64,000 bases of DNA, taken from contig NC_023749.2 in the NCBI RefSeq assembly GCF_000499845.2, positions 6,605,030 through 6,669,029 on the forward strand, read 5' to 3'. Each line of letters starts with the position of its first letter. The stretch's first letter is position 1. Position numbers and translations under genes: made by a program. The notes under the pieces were generated by a model. It searched no databases. It was not told where the DNA came from and worked only from the letters and a program-made list of their open reading frames with translations. Shown one piece after another: positions 25,401-37,183 of this stretch. Source of the stretch: Phaseolus vulgaris (Eukaryota > Streptophyta > Magnoliopsida > Fabales > Fabaceae).

Positions 25401-26711
25401 AATAATCAAGACAACACGTCATTCTGCAACAGGGTTTTGATGTTCTGTTTTTTTGGTGAACATTAAAGACTTTAGACTTGAGTTGAGTTACCAATTAACA
25501 ACTTGTCTGAACCTTGAATGTTGGCTAAACTTTAGAAGAATTCTAGTACATGTATGGATGCAAAAATAAATTTAGTCACTGATTTGCAAATGGGGAAAAA
25601 AAGACAAAAAGTTAAGACCAACTAATCTAAATCCATCTCTTTAGGTATCTTAAGCTTAGGATCTGATGACAGTGTCAACTTCACCCACTTCAAGATAATA
25701 GTAGAAACTAGAGAGTGAACAATTGTTTCAGCGTTGCTTTGCCTTTTATTGATCTTTCAGTGATGGATTTCCATGCACTTCTACAAGAAATTAAAATTGA
25801 TTTCTAAATAGTGATTTTTTAGTACTAGTATATTAGGTCAAATAACTACTAGGTTGGATTAGTGATGAACAATTAGAATAGTTCACTCGGAATTACAGAT
25901 TCAAATCTTGATATTGTCATTGTACATAAAAAAAATCAGTCCAGGTAGGCATAGATTCCTTCAAATACTTTATGACTCTCGTTTCATATGTGTTGTGAAT
26001 TGTGTTTCCAGCCAATTACAACACTAATTCTAAACTGAGATAAGAAAATGTTGAAAGATTTCAAGTTAGCAGCCATAGAAATATGATGGATTAATCAAAT
26101 AGTGACACATATACCATAAATGGTTAATGTGTTGAATCCAAAATCAAATCATTCTTAGCTAGACTTTATTTGCTTCTAGAAACACAGGTAGACCAAGTCC
26201 ACCATATGCAAAAAATGATAGATTGAAGCATTTCATGAAAATGGTAACACAATGACTAATCAACCAACTTCAGTCTCTTCACCAACATGACAAAAATTTG
26301 ACATTCCAAAATGATCAAATAAGAATATCATTGTTGTCTTAAAAAAATCATTGTCATAAGTAGAAAACTTTGTATTGTATGGATTTAGCAACAATAATGT
26401 GATATCTATGTTCAATAACAAAATTGGATCATATTGCAACTAAGTATCTTAACTCAACTTAATAAAAAAGAATATTATTGTTTAATTGAAATTGAAATAA
26501 AAATGAAAAAGATTATCCCAATTTGATTAAGGAACTTGTAGTAATTTGAAATTTATGTCGTGGTCGCATAATTATGCTTAACATGAAAAAATTTTATAAA
26601 AAAAAAACTTATCTCGTGATTCTAGTATTATGTGGATGATTTTCAAAATATATTAATTATTGAAAATATAATACAATAATACAATATATTTTTTTTGGAA
26701 ATTTACATATT
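22471..26711. other. Intergenic region, partly less AT-rich, no gene supported
   Basis: The segment 22900-25400 is noticeably less AT-rich and free of recognisable transposon termini, but reading frames are short and show no domain on either strand. It could be a decayed gene or a non-coding transcript. 22555-22700 resembles 36655-36775 (GCGAAAA...TATTCACATTTTTAT), an unbounded dispersed repeat. 25850-25935 has a tRNA-like B-box (AGATTCAAATC) followed by an A-rich end, a weak SINE candidate. Confidence 0.45.
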
Positions 26712-26714
26712 TAA

Positions 26715-27094
26715 CACTATAAGAAAATCATAAAATAGAAACCAATTTTTAGAGGCCAAAATAAATAGTTGCAATAGTAACTAAATTAGAGACCATTTTA
26801 GAAACTAAAAAAAAATAGTTTCTAAATTAGTTTTTATTATTGTTAAATAGTTTCTAAATTGGTATCTAATTAGCAACCAAAGTTTTAACTACCAATTATT
26901 TAGTTTTAAAATTTGGTAGCAAAAACCTTGGTTGCTAATTAGATATCGATTTAGAAACTATTTAACAATAATAGAAACTAATTTAGAAACCAAAATTTTT
27001 TTAGTTTCTAAAATGGTCTCTAATTTAGTTACTATTGCAACTAATTATTTTAGTCTCTAAAAATTGGTTTCTATTTCATAATTGTCTTGTAGTG
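26715..27094. mobile_element. CACTA-type fold-back MITE (copy 1)
   Basis: 380 bp, starting CACTATAAGAAAAT and ending ...TCTTGTAGTG, flanked by a 3-bp TSD TAA (26712-26714 and 27095-27097). CACTA termini with 3-bp TSDs define the En/Spm (CMC) type. The left and right halves are near-perfect inverted repeats of each other (AAACTAATTTAGAAAC motifs mirrored), so the whole element can fold into one long hairpin. It has no coding capacity. Confidence 0.88.
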
Positions 27095-27097
27095 TAA

Positions 27098-28741
27098 AAA
27101 TTGTTTTTTCTAAGTTAGTTTCTAAAAGTTATTTTAAATCTCAAATAAATATTTTTTTTTTTGGAAATTTACATATTTGAAAATTGTTTTTTCTAAGTTA
27201 GTTTCTAAAACTCATTTTAAATCTCAAATAAATAATCAATGGACTCACTTCAAAAAGGTAAATTTCTCTTACTAGCTTTTACTTTCCATTTACAATCTCA
27301 AATAAACAATTTTAGCTTTATTTTCAATTTGCGATTAGTATTTGTTGAAACAAAATAATTGAGAGATATAATCGAAAGAAACAAAATGTTTTAATCCTAA
27401 ACCTTTTAGTTAAACGTGGTCAATATTTCTGTACATTTATAGCAATGTACTTTTTTCGTTAACCTTAAAAAACTTGTATATTTATTTCTTATTTTTTATC
27501 TGATCATTTATCAAGTAAATAAAAAATTTAAATGCAACTGAGTACATTTTTAAAAAAAAAATTGATAACTAAATAAAATAAATAAAAACTTTGATAATAA
27601 GGACAAAAATATAAGGATTAATTACCTCTAATTTTACTTTATCTTTCTATCACATCATATCACTTGTAATATTTATATATATTTTTTCATTAGGTGTTAT
27701 TTAATACTTGAGGCATTTATCTATTGTTTTTCAAACCATTAAACTCTATTCCTAATCCAAAAGTATCCAACCAAAACATTTATGATATTAAATATTGGTA
27801 TGTAATAAATATTCTGCGGTGTTAGTGCTATGTGCACAACATGCTAATATCCATATATTTTATAATTTATTAACACGAAAATGGCATTTGGAAACATTTT
27901 TTTGCACATTATCTTTCCAGGGTTAAGCAAGATCCAAATTATTTAGCAAAAGTGTTAATAAAAAATATCTTGAAATTTAAGTTTAATTCAATTTTACAAT
28001 TTACATTTAGTTGATAAAATTTCTAACACAATTTTATCAATTTATACGTGAAACTATATAATTATAGATAATCTGATAACAATTAAAAAACTCTTAATAT
28101 GATAGGTTATAAGTTACTCTGATACTATGATACTATTTTAAGAAGTGAATTTAATATTTTAAAGAAGTGAATTTAATGTTAACTTAATCTTAACAAGAAA
28201 ATCGGATTAAAATGGTGTTTAAAGCAGAGTTGTTAGTGATTCATCTCTTGGAGTTATGCGTCATGATCCTCGCACAAGTGAATAGTGTGAATAGTCAAAG
28301 TTTATGAAGATTTGGTCAAGTCTAGAGAATGTTTCTAATCACTGGCATTATAACTCGCTGCCCTGTGCCTCACGACATGTTTTTTCACTCATTTCAGCTA
28401 AGACCAACCAAAGGACTTCTCATTTATTAAGCAAGCAGAGGCATTGAGACCAACTTTTCAGTGTTGAATTCGGTAATTCAAAAGCAAACAAAGGATGAGG
28501 ATGAATGACACATGTTGTAATGCTGTTCTGATACGACCATTCAACACATCATTTTTTGTTTATACATTCCTTCCCTCCCAGGATAAGTGTTCATGATCAT
28601 GAAAGCCAGTAGGGACTAGCCACTTCCAATTTTGACTGCTTTTATTTGATTATACTCATTATCGAAAATTTATGTTTCTATTTGAATGCACTAAAGAAAT
28701 ATGATACCCATTTAGATTAAATATGAAATACAAATGTGCGG
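27098..28741. other. AT-rich intergenic region
   Basis: No gene supported. At 27100-27240 a short duplicated segment (AAATTGTTTTTTCTAAGTTAG) occurs twice in tandem, next to the MITE. Confidence 0.5.
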
Positions 28742-28750
28742 GAAAATTAA
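28742..28750. repeat. 9-bp target-site duplication (left), Mutator-type element M3
   Basis: GAAAATTAA, matching AAAAATTAA at 29639-29647 in 8 of 9 positions. Confidence 0.65.
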
Positions 28751-29638
28751 GGGTTTTTGATCATGGGTTTATTTTTTTTCTTTTTACTAAAATGGGGTCC
28801 GTTTAAAAAAAATTACAAATTTAGGCAAGTTGTGTCAATTTGGCACGACTTCATATGCACAAATCGTTCCAATTTGACACGACTCTGTCATGTCATACTG
28901 AAGTCGTACCAACTTGGCACGACTTTTGCCATGTCATATATTTTTTTTAAAAAAAAATTATTGTTTATATTTTGGGTAGTAAGTTATGTAATGTTAAAAA
29001 TTAATTTGATACATAACTTTCTAAGAGTGTTAGTTTTAAGAAACAAAAAATTGGATAATCGTGTATGGATCATGTCCGCCGCCATTAAATATCAAAATAT
29101 AAAAAAATTTGCATACATGAGACATTAAATATCAAAATATACTTTTTGGCTTGTGGGAAACCATGTCTGGCGGCAATGTCCTCAAGAGTTAATGACTCAA
29201 AGTTTAAATAAGTTGATTATCCAATTTTTTGTTCCTTAAAACTAACACTCTTAAAAAATTATGTATCAAATTAATTTTTAACATTACATAACTTACTACC
29301 CAATATATAAATAATAATAAAAATAAAAATTAAAAAAAATAAATATATATATATATATATATATATATGACGCGGCAGAAGTCGTGTCAAGTTGGCACGA
29401 CTTTAGTATGACATGGCAGAAGTCGTACCAAGTTAGCACGACTTCAGTATGACAGGGCAGAAGTCGTGCCAAGTTGACACGACTTCAGTATGACATGGCA
29501 GAGTCGTGTCTAATTGTGACGATTTGTGCATATGAAGTCGTGCCAAATGGACACGACTTGCCTAAATTTGTAATTTTTTTAAACGGACCCTATTTTGATA
29601 AAAAGCAAAAAAAATAACCCCATCATAATCAAAATCCC
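28751..29638. mobile_element. Non-autonomous Mutator-type element M3
   Basis: 888 bp with terminal inverted repeats GGGTTTTTGATCATGGG (left) and GGGATTTTGATTATGATGGG (right, reverse-complemented), flanked by an 8/9-matching TSD. The inverted repeat extends about 300 bp inwards on each side, including palindrome arrays (left 28826-28927, right 29371-29560) and the block around ACTACCCAATATATAA. An (AT)n tract at 29343-29368 adjoins the right array. The element ends about 430 bp before the LBD gene's TATA box. Confidence 0.82.
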
Positions 29639-29647
29639 AAAAATTAA
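29639..29647. repeat. 9-bp target-site duplication (right), M3
   Basis: AAAAATTAA; one mismatch to 28742-28750. Confidence 0.65.
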
Positions 29648-30068
29648 ATATGAAATATTTTGGGTTTTGATGGCATGGTGTAAAACTCAAGTCCAACAAA
29701 GGTGGAGAGTGAAGATGACATGTTGTTGATTCAAACATATACATGGGTTTGTTTTTCTAACTATGGGAAAGCACTTTCCACATTCCTAGACAAGTTAGGC
29801 AAACCACAAAAGATTTTGTGTGGAAAATGCAAAAGCTGGTTCCTTATGGAAGGAAATTAATTGTGGCGAATAATTTTATTTATTGTGTTTGAAAATTGTT
29901 GATTGAAGTAAAAGCGGGGCAAATCACAATCAGAATGTGTCTTGAAAACGGTATTTTCAAAGGGGAAGAGTTTTGATTCATACAATGAGCCAAATCCACA
30001 ACACCTAACCAAGAAGTGGGAAACCAACTGTGACATCACTTTTTCCATCTCATGCTTCTCCTTTTCTT
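29648..30068 (+). other. Upstream region of the LBD gene
   Basis: About 420 bp between element M3 and the TATA box, moderately AT-rich, without a reading frame of note. It presumably contains the proximal promoter. No cis-element stands out. Confidence 0.5.
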
Positions 30069-30076
30069 TATAAAAA
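30069..30076 (+). promoter_or_regulatory. TATA box of the LBD gene
   Basis: TATAAAAA, 161 bp before the start codon. The interval contains a CTTT/TTTC-rich tract (30125-30150) typical of plant 5' UTRs. Confidence 0.6.
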
Positions 30077-30229
30077 GGATTTGGATTCAGCCTCCAATAA
30101 CAAACCCCACCAAGTCACAAACCAATTCTCTTCTTTCTTTCTTTCTTTCTGTCCCTAAAACACAACACACACAACAACATAAGCAGAGAACAAACACACA
30201 CAAAGGAACAAACAAGTTGAGAAACTAAG

Positions 30230-31681
30230 ATGGAGAGCAGTGACACATACACCCCTGCTTCCTCTGCCCCACTTTCTCACTCCCCCACTTCCTCTTCTTC
30301 CTCACCACCACCTCCCACAGTTGTGATGACCCCTTGTGCTGCATGCAAGATTTTGAGGAGAAGATGTGCTGAGAAATGTGTTCTGGCACCTTATTTTCCT
30401 CCCACTGAACCTGCCAAGTTCACCATTGCTCACCGTGTCTTTGGTGCCAGCAACATCATCAAGTTCCTACAGGTACTGCTTAAAAAAACCATCACCAACA
30501 CCAACAATTATCACCCTTTAAAATCTTACTTGTTTAATCCTTATATTAAAATCAAAAAACGTTTTTTCAAGATGTTTGTTTGTTTGTGCTGTCTGAAGTC
30601 AAGTTTCGATCTTGATTGTGTGTAAGATATTGCAGTACATGTTGATTAGCTTCTTCATGCATTATTAATTTCCACGAAATTAAGCAGATCATAGAGTTCC
30701 GACAAGATTTTCCTAAGGTCCACGATGAAAGGTGTTGGGAAACTCTCCACCCGACAAAGCATCCTCTGTACACACACAAATCAACAATTGGGTTACTGAT
30801 ACCTTCAGAAAAAATCTGTCTTTTTTCATTTTTTTTATTTGTGAAATAGAGATAACAAACATATAACATATTTCTACACATGATGTGTAAACAGATTTCT
30901 TTATAGATTCAAAACAGAAACTGCTTTATAAGAAGAAAACATGTTTGATCTTTATAAAAATGATTCCCTAATTCAGCAGAGAAACTGGAAAAGTAAACTG
31001 TACTAGAGACTAATCATGTCAAGCTCCTGACTTTAATTGTTTTTTCTAAGGTCAATGAGCATAGTGTTATAATGCCATAACAAATGCATTTTCAACCACC
31101 TAACTTTAGCAAATACCTAGAAGTGGGGTCTCAAAGCAGTGATATTTATTTAACAATCTTCTGTATTCCAAATCTTTGCCTTTAAAAAATATTGAGATCT
31201 AGAAGCAATCAACAAATACCTAATTCTAGAACCAATATATGCTTTTTTCTGATGTATTTGTCAAGGGTAGAAAAGCTTTTTCATTTTATCATCTGAAGTT
31301 TTTGTTGCATATACTTTTCAGGAACTTCCAGAGTCTCAGAGGGCTGATGCAGTGACCAGCATGGTTTATGAGGCTAGTTCAAGAATAAGAGACCCTGTTT
31401 ATGGTTGTGCAGGAGCAATTTGCCAGCTCCAGAAGCAAGTGAATGAACTTCAAGCACAATTGGCAAAGTCACAAGCTGAGCTTGTCACCATGCAACTTCA
31501 GCAAGCCAATCTTGTGGCTCTAATTTGCATGGAGATGGCACAGAGTCCAGAGGAATCACCACAACAATCAGTGGACGATTTCATTTCAACTCCTCCTCAC
31601 AGTGGTGGCTATCAAAGTGGCATGAACTTCTTTGAGGAGAACACTAGCCCAAACTCACTATGGGAGCCTCTTTGGACTTGA
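30230..31681 (+). CDS. LBD1: LOB-domain transcription factor, class I, LBD1/LBD11-like
   Basis: Two exons, 30230-30472 and 31322-31681, phase-0 intron of 849 bp (donor CAG|GTACTG, acceptor TTTTCAG|GAA), give 200 aa. A Ser/Pro-rich N-terminus precedes the LOB domain (about 35-135). The domain has the zinc-finger-like C-x2-C-x6-C-x3-C block at C36, C39, C46 and C50, and the GAS block from F64 (FTIAHRVFGASNIIKFLQ) with invariant proline in RDPVYGC. It ends with a class I leucine-zipper-like L-x6-L-x3-L-x6-L at L117, L124, L128 and L135. The intron falls at the conserved position after KFLQ. The tail is acidic and ends LWEPLWT. LBD proteins are plant-specific DNA-binding nuclear regulators of organ boundary, vascular and meristem development. 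I assign the LBD1/LBD11 clade from memory of the GAS block, not by alignment. The gene is intact. Confidence 0.95.
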
Positions 31682-31790
31682 AGGAGAATCATATAAATTT
31701 TAATTCAATATATAACATATAGTATAAACATTCAGAAAATGTTCCAATGATTGTCTCCTAAGGAGAAGTTGAAGGAATCAATTAGAAGTA

Positions 31791-31796
31791 AATAAA
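31791..31796 (+). terminator. Putative poly(A) signal of the LBD gene
   Basis: AATAAA 110 bp after the stop codon. Confidence 0.4.
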
Positions 31797-32666
31797 AAAT
31801 CTTAAGCTAATTTAATTCCATGCATGAGGAAAAGAATGTGATTGGTTCGTATGAAAAATGAACTGTTAGGAGATTTATTCACCTTGGTGACCAAGATCTC
31901 CAACTTGTTGTAACACCTAAGCAAAACATCATCATAGAAATAGTAGATGGTGTTTTATTCCATGTAATCTTTGAAGTTTAAGAGAAAGAAAATTGTTCTT
32001 CGAAGAATCTTCATTTACAGTGCTATTTTGAATTTTAATTTTTTTTTTTAGTTTCTACTATCAACTATATATAATCATCAAGATAAACACTATGTTTTGT
32101 GATTGTTCACTTCCTTGTCAAAATAGTAAATCTTCACCAATTTTGGCTTTGGATTCCTTATTTGGTTTCCATGATCTAATTTTTTTTTGTCAATCAATAG
32201 GGAACACTACACAACATAGAGATGCAAGACAACCACCAAGTAGAATACCTAGCCTCAACATGCTACCTAGCAACTAAAATACAATAAAAAAATGTTTATT
32301 GGTGTGATGATTAAGAATACGAGTTTCACTTTTGATAAGTTAATTGCTTGTTAATGATAAGCAAAGGGCAAAACATGTTCCTTTAATAGAAAAACTCATA
32401 ACCAATGAGGGTAAACTTCCCTTAATAAACACAAAAATGGAAATAAACTTCTTCACAAATTAAAAGTTATTTTAATATAAGTAAAAATTATTTTTAAAAA
32501 ATAATTTAAAAGGACCTTTACGAATTAATTTTAACGTATAAAAAAAGTTTTTTGTTCTTTTTTGGAAATGCTGATGAGGGAGTTTATATTCTTGTTTTGG
32601 TTACTGGTGTGTGTGTTTCTTTTTTTTAATAATATGTGTTGGTTGTGGTTAGCCAATAAACATCAT
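31797..32666. other. 3' flank of the LBD gene
   Basis: AT-rich, no gene. A 61-codon frame at 32092-32277 has no recognisable features. Confidence 0.5.
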
Positions 32667-32942
32667 CATTACAAGAAAATCAAAATCATCAAATATAAAC
32701 TAATTTTAAGAGAACAAAATAATTAGTTGTAATAGTAACTAAACTAGAGACCATTTTAGAAACTAAAAAAAATTGGTTTTTGAATTAGTTTCTATTATTG
32801 TAAAATAGTTTCTAAATTGCTATTTAATTAACGACCAAAGTTTTAACTACCAATTATTTAGATTCTAAATTTAGTAGCAAAAACTTTAGTTACTAATTAG
32901 ATATCAATTTAAAAACCATTTAACTAATTTAGAAACCAAACA
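32667..32942. mobile_element. CACTA-type fold-back MITE (copy 2, right end truncated)
   Basis: Begins CATTACAAGAAAATC (CACTA end with one change) and matches copy 1 through the central inversion. It breaks off after TTTAGAAACCAAACATT, so the right terminus and TSD are missing. Confidence 0.75.
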
Positions 32943-33951
32943 TTTATACCATTGCATATGTTGAAATAGAGAAAAACAAATTATTTAAAAAATGTTTGTT
33001 TCATTGTCAAGGTGATGACTAAGTCTCCTTCGATAGCTCTAATATTGATCCTATCTAAAAGAAATTAAAAAAAAAAATCAACAAGAAAAATCTCCTCAAG
33101 AAACATGGAAAAGTAAGAGGATGTGGTCCATAACATTGTCTCTATTATTAAAATATGGGATTATAACGATTTTTTTTCTTAGTAATTTTTTAGTATCAAG
33201 ATATCAAGGTTAATATTCCTAACACTTTTAATATGTGCTCCTTAAGAAAAAAAAAACCTCTTCTATTTTGATGAAAATAATTTTCATTTGAAAACGATCT
33301 TCATTGTAGGATTTGTTGTCCTTGATCAACTATGACTCTACATCAATTATAAAATCAAACATTTTATCTTAAATTTGCCACATCTACAACACTATCACAA
33401 AAAAAGAAAAATCGATTATTTATAAATTTAAATAAAAAATAATTTATTCAGTGTGACTCCTAATTTCCCACCTTGATACAGTGATAAAAAAAACCTATAT
33501 TCGAAATTTTAAATTAATGATAGTGATAATAACTAACACAAATAAATAAATAGCATGGTTAACATTTGTCTCAAGCTTAGGTTCAAAGTTTATAATAATT
33601 TATATAACAAATATATTGTAAGGTTAAAATATATTCAATGTGAAAATTATTATAAAGATACACATTTGATATGTGTTGTCACTATAGAAAAATCTTTTGA
33701 ACGATCTTACAATTGGATGAGACAAATTGTCGACATTGAAACACAAATAAAAATGTTGCATTATTCAACAGCATTAAAAGAATGTTAGAAAATAGAAGCT
33801 AAAAAATAATTTCAATAAGAATGTCATCATAAATAGTTTATGCTTTTGTAAGGGAGAAAATAATTCACTTCGGTCTCAATTACTCTTCTTCAAAATAAGA
33901 CTTCGCGTGTTCGATTCCAAAAAAGTTTGGAAGATTATTTAATGTTTAAAT
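32943..33951. other. AT-rich intergenic region
   Basis: No gene supported. Around 33860-33925 a GTTCGATTCC sequence resembles a tRNA B-box, but no tRNA fold can be built around it. Confidence 0.5.
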
Positions 33952-33965
33952 AAGTATTTGATAAT
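33952..33965. repeat. 14-bp target-site duplication (left) of LINE fragment
   Basis: AAGTATTTGATAAT, repeated exactly at 34827-34840. Confidence 0.9.
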
Positions 33966-34826
33966 GGCTTATAAAATTGATATTCATAAAGCATTTGACA
34001 TTCTAAGTTATTGTCTAGTGAGAAATTTGTCAACTTCAATGAAAAATGATATATTAGATTTCAACGTGATTAAATTTTTTGGTATTAATACTCGTAGTAG
34101 TAAAGTTCTTTGTCATCTTCCTGTTAGATGAGAGTTTCCTTTACTAAATTGGGCAAAATTTAACACTGATGGGACCGCTAGGGTATCCTGGTCTTGCTAC
34201 TTGTGGAAGTATTTTCCGTGTGAGTATGAGAGAGTTTATTGGTGCTTTCTCTGTGTTTCTTGAACTTCAAACTACTATGCTTGCTGAGTTTTATGAAGTT
34301 ATACATGTTATGGAGGAAGCTCAAAAGATGGTGCTTACTAATGTCTGATTCTGTTTTGGTTTGTATTGCGTTTACTGTTATGACTAATGTTTCGTGAATG
34401 CTTCATAATCGATAAAATACTTGTCTTAATTGCTGTGGAAAAATCAGGTTTTGTGTTACTCATATTTTTCGTGAAGGAAAATCATATGCTGACAAGTTGG
34501 CTAACTTAGGGTTGTGAAGGAAATGCATGTGTTGATAAGTTGACTAATTTAGGATTTATTTACAAAGAACCATTTCATTGGTATAATAAGCTTTCATCTA
34601 GTATGTTCTTAAAATTCTTTATGAATATGTATAGTCTACTTATGTATCGTTTTTGTATACATATGAATTTTGGTATAGTATCCCATATTTTTGTATTTTC
34701 TTTCTTTTTTTTAATAATATTTTTTCATGTGATGACAAATGATTATTATTGTTTGAGGTGTCAGACTAGCTGAAATATCAAGTTGCACATTGATGTCTAA
34801 CATAAAAGTTTTTATAAAAAAATAAA
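33966..34826 (+). mobile_element. 5'-truncated L1-type LINE with internal deletion
   Basis: A short piece of reverse transcriptase (AYKIDIHKAFDILS, motif A, about 33967-34008) is joined directly to the end of ORF2, missing the RT catalytic core and zinc-finger region. The tail continues as a mutated RNase H domain (about 34040-34540) and a 3' UTR ending in an A-rich tract (34814-34826). It is flanked by a perfect 14-bp TSD. Nucleotide similarity to 48960-51530 is high and co-linear on either side of the deletion, so both belong to one LINE family. Numerous stops and indels (TGA in LPVR*E, frameshift after TDGT) make it inactive. Confidence 0.9.
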
Positions 34827-34840
34827 AAGTATTTGATAAT
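34827..34840. repeat. 14-bp target-site duplication (right) of LINE fragment
   Basis: AAGTATTTGATAAT, identical to 33952-33965 and directly after the A-rich tail. Confidence 0.9.
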
Positions 34841-36440
34841 ATAATAAATATTATAATAATAACATATATTTATCTTAATTATTATATATGTATATTTATA
34901 AGATTTTCTTGTGTTTTTTTTACTGTTCGACCGAGATAAGACATATACCAGGATTAACATTTATACTAATTATATTTTTAATTCGTAATTTTCTAATTGA
35001 AAATTAGTATTGAAATATTTTAAAATATATAAATTTTGATTGTACGATGAGCACTAATTAAAAAACAACCGATAAAAAAAGTCAATATACTTAGATAACA
35101 AAACATAAAATTAGTTATAAGATTAATCATTATTTTTTTTAAAGTTAATGGATTGTATCGTGTAGATGTAGTTTCCTTAGATAAATTAAATATTTGGAAA
35201 AAAAGTTTAAAAATCATCACTTTATTTTATAGTGCTTTTATAATAAAAAAAACTATAAAAATGAAAAATGAATTTAACAAGACAATTCCAACAAGTAATA
35301 AAGTAATGCCAACAAGTTCCAGCACATCAAATTAGTTTGAAACTTTGAAATTGAGGGATGAAAAGTAAATTTTAAATTAAATAAAAGAAATACGAAATAT
35401 TCGTTTGTCACTTTCACACTGCTAAAATTAGAAAGAGTGATAATAAAACAAAAACAAGGCACGTGCGAGTGCTGAGTTTCAGTGAGCTCTCACATGTGTC
35501 TCTCGGCCTTAAACGCGTTTCTTTGCGAATCTATTTTCAAATCACGTGCTACATACATGACCTGATTTTCCAGAAAATCATTATTAAATTTAAATATAAA
35601 TAATTTTTATATTTAATAACTGTTCGGGTGTCAATAGTTCTAATATTAAAAATAATTTAAATATTTTTATTCTTTTAATATTTTGAAATTTTTTTTTTAT
35701 AAATAAAGAAATTTGAACTTCAAAACACAATATTTTAAATACAGTAATTGAGTCGGATTTTTTTTCAACAAATTTGAAATTAAAATAGTAATTAAAAGAC
35801 AAAATTTATCGATTTAAATTTTAACTTTTCAAATAATATTATTGCATATGCCGCGTTTACTATATTATATATATAAAAAAGCTAATTGATATTTTCAAAT
35901 TAAAATGTTTAAGAATATGTATTTAATATTTTTTTAATAAAGTTTAATAAAGGAATAACTACATAGAATTATTTTTTAAAATAAAATATTATACTATAAT
36001 AAAATAATAATTTATTTATATGTGAAGTTAATGCGATGGATGTCTAGGTATATTTTTTATAATTTAATTATGAATGCATATCACAAAGAAAACTTAAAAA
36101 ATAAGTAGAATTTTGAAATGCATGTGCTATATTAAAAGAATCACATTTTCTGCTTTGTGTGGGAAAAGGAAACACGTTTCTTTTAGTTGACTCAAACGTG
36201 CTTCGTACAGGCTAAATCACGTCAGAATCCTGACCTATAAGTACTTTTAGTTTATTATATATTTTAATTAATTCTAAAAAAGTACTTAAAAGTGGGATTT
36301 TAAGACATGGAGTGTTCAAATTAAAAGGTTACAGCTTATGAACGCGTTGTCTAATTGCCAAAACTTTTATACTTTAAATTTTTTTTCAAAATCGTAATCC
36401 AAGTTTAAGTTTATTCTTATTAACATTAATCAGTTCATCA
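34841..36440. other. AT-rich intergenic region
   Basis: No gene supported. Two CACGTG-type motifs (about 35460-35550) and a short GC-richer patch are present, but no transcription unit follows them. Confidence 0.5.
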
Positions 36441-36563
36441 TGTTATTACAAAGTAAACTTTAAGTCTAATTTAATTTCATAAAATCGACTTATGGAACGA
36501 GATTTACATCTAGTTATATACAATGAAATGTTCTAATTTTTAGTCGATGTGGGATCTCCAACA
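36441..36563 (+). repeat. Small TG...CA legume-type dispersed repeat (copy 2)
   Basis: Matches 20667-20795 from TTACAAAGT to GTCGATGTGGGATCTCCAACA, with more substitutions. No TSD was found. Confidence 0.5.
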
Positions 36564-36799
36564 CATGTAAATTGAGTTTAATAGAATAAAAATAATTACA
36601 TAGTATTTGTTATAACCTTCTAACAAATACGGAAATATACATTATCACTTTTTTATAATACCAGCGAAAATAAATGTGCTTGTGTACGTCTATTCACATT
36701 TTTATTAAATTAAAAAAAAATTATAGTTTTATTATTTTTAAATAAATAATTAAAAATAATACCATTTAAATATCTATCAATATTGAGCGTGTGTAATTA

Positions 36800-37180
36800 C
36801 ATTAAAAAAATCATTAAATAAAAATCAATTTTATAGACAAAAAATAATTAGTTACTATAGTGATTAAATTAGAAACTATTTTAGAGACTAAAAAAATTAT
36901 TAGTTTCTAAATTAGTTTATAATATTGATAAATGGTTTATAAATTGGTATCTAATTAGCTACCAATGTTTTAACTACCCATTATTTAGATTCTAAATTTG
37001 GTAGCAAAACTCTTGGTTGTTAATTAGATACCAATTTAGAAACTATTCAACAATATTATAAACTAATTTAAAAAACAATAATTTTTTTAGTTTCTAAAAT
37101 GGTATCTAATTTAGTCACTATAGTAATTAATTATTTTTTGTCTCTAAAATTGGTTTCTATTTAGTGATTGTCTTGTAGTG
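36800..37180. mobile_element. CACTA-type fold-back MITE (copy 3)
   Basis: 381 bp. The left end has decayed to CATTAAAAAAATC, the right end is intact ...TCTTGTAGTG, and the 3-bp TSD is TTA (36797-36799 and 37181-37183). It shows the same mirrored organisation as copy 1. Confidence 0.82.
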
Positions 37181-37183
37181 TTA

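Noticed and set aside
33860..33925. Possible tRNA gene (GTTCGATTCC)
   Set aside because: No A-box, acceptor stem or anticodon arm can be built around the B-box-like sequence.
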